In this document: positions 24,367 through 31,743 of the stretch, piece after piece | Layout: each line of letters begins with the position of its first letter | Numbering within the stretch: the stretch's first letter is position 1 | Assembly (NCBI GenBank): GCA_009392195.1 | Contig: VFGY01000039.1 | Coordinates: 1 to 50,024, forward strand | Length of the DNA stretch: 50,024 nt | Direction: 5' to 3' | DNA from: SAR202 cluster bacterium | GTDB taxonomy: Bacteria; Chloroflexota; Dehalococcoidia; Lucifugimonadales; OSU-TB39 | Made by a program: the position numbers and the translations under genes | The notes under the pieces: model-generated | Seen by the model: the letters and a program-made list of their open reading frames with translations, nothing else | What the model was told of the DNA's origin: nothing | The model's database searches: none

Positions 24367-25382
24367 TGGTCATTTAACTCAGCTATTAATCGATAAGAAT
24401 TGACACGATCTTCAAAATAGTAGCAATTTGTTACAATGCCGATATCTTTTGTTTTATATTTTTCGGATACTCTCAGTAATTTTTCTTTTACTTGGTCAGG
24501 ATTGCCGTCTACATACCCTTTGGTAAATTGTTGCATGAAATCCTTTGCTTGGTCTGTTAGAGGAAATTTAGATGCTTGTTCTGGAGGTAATAGTCCTCGA
24601 TTTTCGTATTTCATTACACTAGAGGCTTTATTTATATTCCTACTGCTGCCTATGTACTCACATTGTTTTTCAGTTTGAGCGCAAAGTGCCTGTACTGCGA
24701 CACTGAATTTAGGAGAATCATATTCTTTAGATGGTTTGAAATGTGATTGGTATATCTCTGAAACTAATGGACCATGTTGAAGATCTCCAAAAAAATCTGC
24801 AAAACAAAATGGTAATCCTAAAATAGCCGCGAGTTTAGCACTATAATCACTGGAACCCAACAACCAAATTTTAGGTTGTGTTTTTGAGTTTGTTCCCGAT
24901 TGGACTTTTATGTCTGCAAATGGATGTGTACTATCAGGTGAATCTTCGGACAAATAATTTATGAGGTCTATTATTTGTTGAGGGAAAGTATCGGAATTTG
25001 GTTGTGTTTTAGGGTGGGATAGAGCGGCAGCAGTTTTACGGTCGCTACCTGGTGCTCTCCCAATACCTAAATCAATCCGATTTGGATAAAATGAATTCAG
25101 AACGCTAAATTGTTCTGCGACTTTTAGTGAAGAATAATGTGATAGCATGACTCCCCCACTTCCTACGCGGATTGAGTTTGTTTTAGCTGCTATTTGGCCA
25201 ACCAATATCTCTGGAGAAGTTCCAGAAAATGAGGATGAGTTATGATGCTCAGCAACCCAGTATCTCTCATATCCCAACTTTTCAGTGATTTGAGCTAATT
25301 TGACCGATTCTGATAATGCTTCTGCAGATGTACTTCCAAGTCTCATTGGAGATTGGTCGACAACACTTAATGTAAGATTCAT
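24363..25382 (-). CDS. LLM-class flavin-dependent oxidoreductase (MsnO8-like)
   Basis: 339 residues of the bacterial luciferase-like TIM barrel. The start LTLSVVDQSPMRLGSTSAEALSESVKLAQITEKLGYERYWVAEHHN is diagnostic for the MsnO8-like branch, as are VGSGGVMLSHYSSLKVAEQFSVLNSFYPNRIDLGIGRAPG and IWLLGSSDYSAKLAA. These use FMNH2 (or F420 in other branches) and O2 or an organic acceptor. The substrate is unknown. It is expressed upstream of argS with a 4-base overlap. Confidence 0.9.
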   Translation of the reverse strand: MNLTLSVVDQSPMRLGSTSAEALSESVKLAQITEKLGYERYWVAEHHNSSSFSGTSPEILVGQIAAKTNSIRVGSGGVMLSHYSSLKVAEQFSVLNSFYPNRIDLGIGRAPGSDRKTAAALSHPKTQPNSDTFPQQIIDLINYLSEDSPDSTHPFADIKVQSGTNSKTQPKIWLLGSSDYSAKLAAILGLPFCFADFFGDLQHGPLVSEIYQSHFKPSKEYDSPKFSVAVQALCAQTEKQCEYIGSSRNINKASSVMKYENRGLLPPEQASKFPLTDQAKDFMQQFTKGYVDGNPDQVKEKLLRVSEKYKTKDIGIVTNCYYFEDRVNSYRLIAELNDQ

Positions 25383-25532
25383 GATTGTTAAAAATACTCG
25401 CTAATTGATTGTTAATCGAAAAAAATATTTATATTCAATTTATTTTTAAATTGTTTGGATTCATTTTTGTTCTTAATGGATATATAGAATCAGTGTTCAA
25501 TAATATTAAAATTTGACTAATTAATAATTAGA

Positions 25533-26555
25533 TTAATCTTTTACTACAGGTTTCATAGCCATTATATGCTCTGGACCGGTAGCACAACATCCTCCAATTA
25601 TTTGTGCCCCTGCCTTTTTCCATTTTGCGGCGAATTCAGCTAACGTTGAAGGTGGATAATTCTGTGTTTGCAATATGTCTTTCCCTTCTGATGGTAATTG
25701 ATTTGTCAACATTTTAGTGTTTGCAATAGGGCCGGTAGGGTTATAGCCTATATTGGGATATCCACCAACAGGGCCATTAAACGAGTCGCGGATTAATGGA
25801 AGTCCTGCAGATATCGCTTCCGGATTACTACACATTAAAAGGATAGCATCTACGGGATGTCCTTCCAAGGCTTCTGTAAGTTCTTGTAAAGTTTCTTTAG
25901 CCGGTTTTTTTTGATGTGAATACGGGTATTGCATTTCTCCATTTTTACCTATATGCCTTATTCCTAAAACTACTGGTAATCCGGTTTCAGCACATGCATC
26001 AACTGCTGCGACGCAATCAGATACAAAACCTAAATACTCTGCTAGGATTAGGTCTACCCCTAAATCTGCAAGTAGTTTTGCATGATCATAATACTCTTTT
26101 TGAAATGCTTTTTCTCCCATATATTCTACGTCAGGGACAGGAGTGTCTTTAAGGCTTTGCATTGTTGGGGCGGCAATACCGCCTGCAACATAAGCTTCTG
26201 GATTTTCTTCGTCACGTGCAGAAACTGCGTTTTCCCCTGCGGCTGTAGCATATTCCTTCCATCTGTCACCAAGACCTATGCTATTCATTCTCGATGGTAT
26301 TGTAAAAAAATTATTGCTGGTAATAATATCAGCACCTACTCTTAAATAGTCTTTATGAACTTGACGCACTACTTCAGAAAATTCAATGTTTGCAGTTGCT
26401 GACCATGCTTTTAACCATCCAGCCTTCCATATGTTATCGGTTGTAGCACCTTTGAGTACATTAGCTCCTCTTCTTTGAAGTTCTGAGCCAGTACCTCCGT
26501 CAAGTAATAGAGTTTCTCCTTTAGATAATCTATCGGTTATTTTCATAGTAGGCAT
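25533..26555 (-). CDS. homocysteine S-methyltransferase family protein
   Basis: 340 residues. The zinc-dependent homocysteine-binding barrel is recognisable: LLLDGGTGSELQRRGANV near the start, TSNNFFTIPSRM, LILAEYLGF, then the three zinc Cys in LLMCSNPEAI and GGCCATGPEHI. The methyl donor may be betaine, S-methylmethionine, SAM, dimethylsulfoniopropionate or a related marine methylated compound; the sequence does not settle it. AGGA lies about seven bases upstream of ATG 26555. The leader to its right contains an 8-bp inverted repeat that could be regulatory. The 150 bases after its stop are AT-rich with nothing visible. Confidence 0.88.
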   Translation of the reverse strand: MPTMKITDRLSKGETLLLDGGTGSELQRRGANVLKGATTDNIWKAGWLKAWSATANIEFSEVVRQVHKDYLRVGADIITSNNFFTIPSRMNSIGLGDRWKEYATAAGENAVSARDEENPEAYVAGGIAAPTMQSLKDTPVPDVEYMGEKAFQKEYYDHAKLLADLGVDLILAEYLGFVSDCVAAVDACAETGLPVVLGIRHIGKNGEMQYPYSHQKKPAKETLQELTEALEGHPVDAILLMCSNPEAISAGLPLIRDSFNGPVGGYPNIGYNPTGPIANTKMLTNQLPSEGKDILQTQNYPPSTLAEFAAKWKKAGAQIIGGCCATGPEHIMAMKPVVKD

Positions 26556-26626
26556 AATTTATCCTGTTCGTTATATAAATCAAATTTTAGTGAGTATTCG
26601 TTAAAATTAAAAAATGCATGAGTTAT

Positions 26627-26652
26627 CTGATAGTTTAACCGCCTACTATCAG
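26627..26652. repeat. inverted repeat in the gap between the methyltransferase gene and rsfS
   Basis: CTGATAGT (26627-26634) and ACTATCAG (26645-26652) are perfect complements separated by ten bases. A competing pairing GCCT/AGGC exists inside (26641-26644 with 26651-26654). The element lies about 70-100 bases upstream of the homocysteine methyltransferase ATG and within its probable leader on the minus strand. The rest of the gap 26556-26825 is AT-rich, with no gene, tRNA or other element seen. Confidence 0.35.
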
Positions 26653-26825
26653 GCAACTATTTGGAATAATACAACATTTAAGCCAATAGGAATATTACAA
26701 TATGTTAGAAATCTTATCTATTATATCGAATGGATATCTATGAAATAGTAATCGAATAAGATTACACTTATTTTAAAAAACAGGGCGTACTTGTTAAATC
26801 CAATATTAAATAGTACGGTTGTATC

Positions 26826-27167
26826 ATGAGTGTGGAATACGTACATAAAGCCGTTGATATTGCTGAAGATGGCAGTGCAACCAATATAGTGTCACTTGAT
26901 ATTCGTGGGATTAGTTCCATGGCCGATTATTTTGTGATATTGACTGCAGAATCTAGTAGGCAAATGAAAGCTTTAATGGAACAAATGTCGATGGGGCTTA
27001 AGTCGCTAGGTGTTAGAGTTAATCATAAAGAAGGTCATCCAAATGATGGTTGGATTTTACTAGATTTTGGTGATTTTATTGTCCATATATTTAGTCCTGA
27101 AAAACGAGATTATTATTTACTCGAATCTGCTTGGCCGCAAGCTAAAGAGTTGGTGCGAATATTTTAA
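26826..27167 (+). CDS. rsfS: ribosomal silencing factor RsfS
   Basis: 113 residues, typical of RsfS (Iojap/YbeB). Characteristic stretches are SLDIRGISSMADYFVILTAESSRQMKALMEQM, VNHKEGHPNDGWILLDFGDFIVHIFSPEKRDYYLLESAWPQA. It binds uL14 on the large subunit and blocks subunit joining when nutrients are scarce. It stands alone between divergent and convergent genes. Its usual neighbours (nadD, obg) are absent. Confidence 0.95.
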   Translation: MSVEYVHKAVDIAEDGSATNIVSLDIRGISSMADYFVILTAESSRQMKALMEQMSMGLKSLGVRVNHKEGHPNDGWILLDFGDFIVHIFSPEKRDYYLLESAWPQAKELVRIF

Positions 27168-27227
27168 CCGTATTAAGGATGCTAATTAATTTACTTGGTG
27201 AATCTAAATTGCGTACGAGTTACTTTA

Positions 27228-27674
27228 TTAACTGATCCATTTATCAATTTCCCGTGAATAGTCTGACAATTCGGATTTAGAAAAGAATAGGTTTATTTCT
27301 TTTTCGGCCGCTTCAGTGGAATCGGATCCGTGAATTAAATTCATTCCTACAGTTATAGCAAAATCTCCTCTAACTGTACCCGGTGCAGCTTCTACTGGAT
27401 TTGTTGTTCCCATCATAGATCTCATAATTGTTACTGCATTTGTTCCTTCAACACATATTGCAACTAATGGAGAAGATGTCATAAATCCCTTCAATTCCTC
27501 GAAAAATGGTTTATCCACGTGTGCCGAATAATGTTTTGAAGCCAAGTCATCGTTCATTCGCAACATTTTTAATCCAGTGATTTTCAGACCTTTTTCTTCG
27601 ATTGATGATATTATTTTCCCAATCATTAATCTTTGTACTGCATCCGGCTTAATTAATACTAAACTTTTATTCAA
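27228..27674 (-). CDS. ndk: nucleoside diphosphate kinase
   Basis: 148 residues. It starts NKSLVLIKPDAVQRLMIGKII and contains the phosphohistidine in NLIHGSDSTEAAEKEINLFF. It equalises NTP pools by ping-pong phosphate transfer through that His. The start appears to be TTG at 27672-27674 with GGAGG about ten bases upstream. It follows tsaB by 18 bases in a tsaE-tsaB-ndk operon. Confidence 0.96.
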   Translation of the reverse strand: MNKSLVLIKPDAVQRLMIGKIISSIEEKGLKITGLKMLRMNDDLASKHYSAHVDKPFFEELKGFMTSSPLVAICVEGTNAVTIMRSMMGTTNPVEAAPGTVRGDFAITVGMNLIHGSDSTEAAEKEINLFFSKSELSDYSREIDKWIS

Positions 27675-27692
27675 TGAACAAGTACCTCCGTT

Positions 27693-28376
27693 TCAATTTG
27701 AATTTTTATTTGCATTTGCTATTTGAGAAGATCTCAAATAAATTGGCTCAAGTGTTAATGGGTTATCAACTGAATTGCTGCCTAATTTTTTATTGCCCAG
27801 ATTATATATAGAGATGCATTTGCGGGTTGGGCGAGTTGAAGACAAAAGTTGAATTTGTTTTACCGTTGATGTGGGGTCAGAATAGATGTCAAAAGCTCCT
27901 TCTCCGCATATGGATGTATTATTTGGTATTTCGTCAATTAATTCTTTATGGTTCATTATGTTCATCTCAGGTGCATCATTAATGTCGTAATCAGATTCAG
28001 AAAATATCCCTACGTAATACTTTAGTTTACCTGCTGGTATTATTGCCCAACAATTTTTGTGCTGAGATTTAAACGGTTCAAATTCTACCAGTAAACTGTT
28101 TATCCCAATTAGCGAAATGTTAAGAGTCGACGCTATAGCCTTAGCGACGCTTACTCCTACGCGTGTTGCACTAAATGAACCTGGTCCATTAACAACAAAT
28201 ATGCTATCAAGGTTTGATTGTTTTTCCCTAGATGAATCAAATAATTCTTTTATATTTGGTAAAAGTTCAACAGAATGATTTTTTTGAGAAACCCAGTTGA
28301 TTTCTTTTAAAATATGTTCGTTCTTGACTAATCCTACCGAAGCATTTCTAGTAGATGTGTCTATTAACAAAATCAT
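27693..28376 (-). CDS. tsaB: tRNA threonylcarbamoyladenosine biosynthesis protein TsaB
   Basis: 227 residues of the ASKHA fold without the metal His of TsaD. The start ILLIDTSTRNASVGLV is the phosphate-1 loop, and VVNGPGSFSATRVGVSVAKAIA is the most conserved TsaB stretch (usually GPGSFTGLRIG). TsaB pairs with TsaD and TsaE to make the t6A37 modification. Its ATG overlaps the tsaE stop by 4 bases. TsaD and TsaC are not in the window. Confidence 0.93.
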   Translation of the reverse strand: MILLIDTSTRNASVGLVKNEHILKEINWVSQKNHSVELLPNIKELFDSSREKQSNLDSIFVVNGPGSFSATRVGVSVAKAIASTLNISLIGINSLLVEFEPFKSQHKNCWAIIPAGKLKYYVGIFSESDYDINDAPEMNIMNHKELIDEIPNNTSICGEGAFDIYSDPTSTVKQIQLLSSTRPTRKCISIYNLGNKKLGSNSVDNPLTLEPIYLRSSQIANANKNSN

Positions 28377-28876
28377 TGTTCACACCTACCTTTACATTTT
28401 AAATCTATCTTCTTAAATGAAGATATTGTTTCGTGGTACATTTCAAAATCTGTTGATAGGTTTAATTTACGTGAATTATGTTGTATATGCTTTAAATTTA
28501 TTTGCATGTGTGGGATGTTCTTTAGATAATCTGATTTATCAGCCCATTCAATTATATTTAAACAATCTCCGCTTTCAAGCTGCTCATCCAGCATCAAGTC
28601 ATCAATCTGGTTTTGATTTGGTAGCCTGTATAAGTCAATATGATTAACGTGCAAGTTACATTCGTATTCGGTCATTAAAACAAATGTAGGGCTATGAACA
28701 TAGCCTTGATATCCTAGGCCTTTCAATATGCCTTGAGTTAGACTAGTTTTACCTGTCCCTAGATCGCCAGTCAAAAAATAATTGAAACCCGGTTTAGCAG
28801 AATTTCCGAGAAAAATACCGATGTCTTTAGTATCGTGTAGGCAATTGCTTGTAATCTTAAATTCGTTGTTTTTCAA
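28373..28876 (-). CDS. tsaE: tRNA threonylcarbamoyladenosine biosynthesis ATPase TsaE
   Basis: 167 residues. The P-loop is GDLGTGKTSL at 37-46, followed by QGILKGLGYQGYVHSPTFVLMTEYEC and HIDLYRL, the DxYR signature of TsaE. NIIEWADKSDYL is the conserved IEWPE-like stretch. ATP hydrolysis resets the TsaBD complex. It begins with TTG at 28874-28876, as no ATG or GTG precedes the first conserved residues. It is the first gene of tsaE-tsaB-ndk. Confidence 0.94.
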   Translation of the reverse strand: MKNNEFKITSNCLHDTKDIGIFLGNSAKPGFNYFLTGDLGTGKTSLTQGILKGLGYQGYVHSPTFVLMTEYECNLHVNHIDLYRLPNQNQIDDLMLDEQLESGDCLNIIEWADKSDYLKNIPHMQINLKHIQHNSRKLNLSTDFEMYHETISSFKKIDLKCKGRCEQ

Positions 28877-28951
28877 TGATATATTTGAATTATGTAATTG
28901 ATATAATTGTTTTAGTTATTAATTTAAATTATATAGGTTGGATTAAGAATT

Positions 28952-29635
28952 TTGAATATAAAGGAAAAAATAATAGGTGAATTAAAAACTATTGTTGTTG
29001 AGCCAGACATTATAGTTGAGAATAACGACACAAATTTGATAATCGTATTACATGGATATGGAGCCAATATGAATGATTTGGTTTCTCTATCGGAAAACAT
29101 AGGTGACGGAAAATCTATATTTGTGTTTCCAAACGCTCCATTCGAGTTCCAACTATCTTACCAATTATATGGTTATGCTTGGATATTTCCTCCAACAATG
29201 GACTCGGAAGAAATGCCAGAATCAATGACAGAGTCAATAGATAAATTAATGGTGGCCGTGGATATTCTCATAGAAGATTACAACATAAAATTACCTAATG
29301 TGATTTTGGGTGGATTTTCTCAAGGTGCTATGATGTCAGCATCATTTGGATTAATTAGGCCAGATATTTTTAAAGGTATATTTATGTTAAGTGGCATGTT
29401 GTTAGGAGAGTCCTATTTAGTATCGAATATTCAATCTGATAACGGGCAACGAGTTTTTGTTTCTCACGGTGAATTTGATTCTTTGGTCCCGTTTAGTAAT
29501 TTAAATAAGATTGTGAAGTTTTTGGAGAGTTATGGTTATTCACCAGAATTTCATCAATATCCCATGGGACATGAATTATCACTTCAATCAATAAACGATT
29601 TAGGGAAATGGATAAATAGTTTCAATGATGATTAA
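28952..29635 (+). CDS. alpha/beta-hydrolase, carboxylesterase/phospholipase family
   Basis: 227 residues, the size of small bacterial carboxylesterases (YpfH/EstB-like). The oxyanion loop is LHGYGAN near 34-39, the nucleophile elbow GFSQG puts Ser at 123, and the Asp and His of the triad lie in SHGEFDSLVPF and YPMGHELS. Only the short acyl or aryl ester class can be inferred. The start is TTG at 28952. Its 3' end overlaps the start of the TPR lipoprotein gene by 11 bases, so the two are coupled. Confidence 0.88.
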   Translation: MNIKEKIIGELKTIVVEPDIIVENNDTNLIIVLHGYGANMNDLVSLSENIGDGKSIFVFPNAPFEFQLSYQLYGYAWIFPPTMDSEEMPESMTESIDKLMVAVDILIEDYNIKLPNVILGGFSQGAMMSASFGLIRPDIFKGIFMLSGMLLGESYLVSNIQSDNGQRVFVSHGEFDSLVPFSNLNKIVKFLESYGYSPEFHQYPMGHELSLQSINDLGKWINSFNDD

Positions 29636-31022
29636 TAACCTTTTTTGTAAGTTAATTGATAAACAGCAGGTATCACTTTGGGTGATTGTTTTTTATGGTT
29701 TATTTATTTTTGCGGCTTCAAGTTGCATGGGCGATCCTGAATACAAAAAAGAACATTCGATTGGAACTGAATTCGCAGAAAAAGGGTCATGGCAACAGGC
29801 AATAACCCACTATGATAAAGCTATAAATTTAAATCGAGAATATGCTTCTGCATATGTTGATAGAGGTTTTGCAAATTATAAATTAAATAATATTGAAGAA
29901 GCCTTTAACGATTATTCAGAAGCAATAGAAATAGAACCTGCAAATTTCAAAGCCCTTTCATCTCGTGCTGAAATACATGCATTCAATGGTGATTTCCAGT
30001 TAGCCTTAAAAGACTTAGACCTAGCAATTTCAGAAAAAAATGATGACCCTTCTTATTACATAATGAAAGGGAAAATTCTTGGGTCTTTGGGACAAATGGA
30101 TAATGCCATTAAACAATTTGAACTAGCGTTGGATTTGGACTCTGAACTATCAGATGCATATTACAATATAGGAATTACTTACCTAAGTTTATACGAATAT
30201 AGTAATTCTATTCAGTATTTCGAAAAAGCAATAAAATTTGATGCCAATAATGCCGAAGCATATGCCAATAAAGGAGTAGCTTTTGCTGCAAATGAGGATT
30301 ATATAAGTGCAACATCGGAATTTAGTCGAGCAATTGAAATTGACCCCAAGCAGATCAACTATTATCAAAACAGGGCAAGGGCATTTGAACTTTCTGGCAA
30401 ATATGATTTTGCTGTTAAAGATTATGATTCAATATTGAATTTGAATTCAGAAATGCCTGAAGTATTTTTTCTAAGAGCTAATGCATATGTCCAATTAGGA
30501 CAAATTGATTTAGCGATTGCAGATTATGATGAAGTGTTATTACTCTCCCCATTATTTGAAGATGCATATATGAACAGGGCTGAAATTTATTTTCAAACTC
30601 AACAATACGATCTTGCTATAGCAGATTATCTTAAATTGGAAGAGATAAATCCCGACTCTTCTTCTGTTCAAAATGGGTTGGGTTTGGCACACTATTATTC
30701 AGGAGATATACAGCTTGCTTTAGATAATTTTGCTAAATCAATAGAATTGGATCCAAGTTTGGCAGATACATACAATAATAGAGCTGCCGTTTTTCTCAAT
30801 GTGGGATTGATTGAGCAAGCTATTATTGATTTAAATGAGGCTATAAATTTAGACCCTGAATTCGGATTAGCTTTTGCAAACAGGGCAGTTGCCTATGCAT
30901 TAATTGGTAATATGGATTTGTTGGAAAGGGATTTAGACATGGCTGTAATATTAGGTGTGGACCGTGATCAATTATTGTTGCAGATTAATCAGCTGATGGA
31001 TGCTAATAATCAATCGCAATAA
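29625..31022 (+). CDS. TPR-repeat lipoprotein, about 11 repeats
   Basis: 465 residues. A signal peptide VSLWVIVFYGLFIFAASSC ends in lipobox ASSC (C34), so the protein is membrane-anchored and external. From about residue 44 nearly the whole chain is tetratricopeptide repeats of the 34-residue type (for example WQQAITHYDKAINLNREYASAYVDRG and MDNAIKQFELALDLDSELSDAYYNIG), about eleven in all. It is likely a scaffold for protein assembly on the cell surface. The start at 29625 has a second ATG at once after it. Confidence 0.88.
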   Translation: MMINNLFCKLIDKQQVSLWVIVFYGLFIFAASSCMGDPEYKKEHSIGTEFAEKGSWQQAITHYDKAINLNREYASAYVDRGFANYKLNNIEEAFNDYSEAIEIEPANFKALSSRAEIHAFNGDFQLALKDLDLAISEKNDDPSYYIMKGKILGSLGQMDNAIKQFELALDLDSELSDAYYNIGITYLSLYEYSNSIQYFEKAIKFDANNAEAYANKGVAFAANEDYISATSEFSRAIEIDPKQINYYQNRARAFELSGKYDFAVKDYDSILNLNSEMPEVFFLRANAYVQLGQIDLAIADYDEVLLLSPLFEDAYMNRAEIYFQTQQYDLAIADYLKLEEINPDSSSVQNGLGLAHYYSGDIQLALDNFAKSIELDPSLADTYNNRAAVFLNVGLIEQAIIDLNEAINLDPEFGLAFANRAVAYALIGNMDLLERDLDMAVILGVDRDQLLLQINQLMDANNQSQ

Positions 31023-31033
31023 AGCCCATTAAC

Positions 31034-31053
31034 AAAAGTTTTTTGAAACTTTT
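31034..31053. terminator. weak hairpin between convergent genes
   Basis: AAAAGTTT (31034-31041) and AAACTTTT (31046-31053) form an 8-bp stem with a 4-base TTTG loop between the stops of the TPR gene and the unknown gene after fdhA. The symmetrical A and T ends could serve both strands. Its pairs are mostly A-T, so termination would be inefficient. Confidence 0.35.
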
Positions 31054-31056
31054 CAA

Positions 31057-31728
31057 TCACCCCATTACTATAGGTTCTTCTGGATTATCATCAGGTTGGG
31101 AATCTTGAGCAGGCATCTGCTGCTGTGACATTGTTTTATCTAACCATTTTTTTAAGTCATCAAGTGCGGGCGGTGCGATGAAAAAGATTTGGATGTCTTT
31201 AGGAAATTGTATTTTATGATCTTCTCTTATGAACAATATACCGATTTGATTTTCAGTTAATGTATTGCCTATTTGATCAGATATAAATTGATATCTTAAA
31301 TCTAAGGAGTTTTGATATTCTTCTATTGCTTTATTAAATACTTTTTCACTAATCAAACCCACTGTAAGGCATCTTTGCCAGTCTGAATTCTCCATTACTA
31401 AATTTCTATCTTCTGTTATTTGTAAGGAAGCTGAATTTTCAATTAGTTGCCTTATCAAAAATTCGCCCTTTGGATTGGTTGATTTAATTAAGTTAAACGC
31501 TTGTTCTTCTTTTTCAAAAATACTTTCATGATAAATATTATTTATTTCACCTAATTGTTTTTGTAAGGTGGCTATTTGGGCCGTTGTTTGTGACCAGTAT
31601 TTTTGTATAATTTTTTCTCCTTCTGTTGAAGCATGGTATGGCAGCGGATAAATCGGAACTAGTAATAATTTCCGTCCGTTTTTAAATTTATCAGCTTCTG
31701 GCTTGGGTATTTGCGATATTGTCGTCAT
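31057..31728 (-). CDS. uncharacterised protein at the end of the formate dehydrogenase operon
   Basis: 223 residues with no family that I recognise. It is soluble with no signal peptide. Residues 45-140 are rich in charged helices, with a possible coiled coil near IATLQKQLGEINNIYHESIFEKEEQAFNLI. A mixed strand/helix part (NQIGILFIREDHKIQFPKDIQIFFIAPP) follows, and the tail is polar and Gln/Pro/Asp-rich. There is one Cys only. AAGGA stands before ATG 31728, and the gene follows fdhA by 15 bases, so it is surely co-transcribed. It could be an assembly or accessory factor for the dehydrogenase, but it is not FdhD, which is sulfur-transfer and has Cys motifs. Confidence 0.75.
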   Translation of the reverse strand: MTTISQIPKPEADKFKNGRKLLLVPIYPLPYHASTEGEKIIQKYWSQTTAQIATLQKQLGEINNIYHESIFEKEEQAFNLIKSTNPKGEFLIRQLIENSASLQITEDRNLVMENSDWQRCLTVGLISEKVFNKAIEEYQNSLDLRYQFISDQIGNTLTENQIGILFIREDHKIQFPKDIQIFFIAPPALDDLKKWLDKTMSQQQMPAQDSQPDDNPEEPIVMG

Positions 31729-31743
31729 ATAACAATCCTTATT

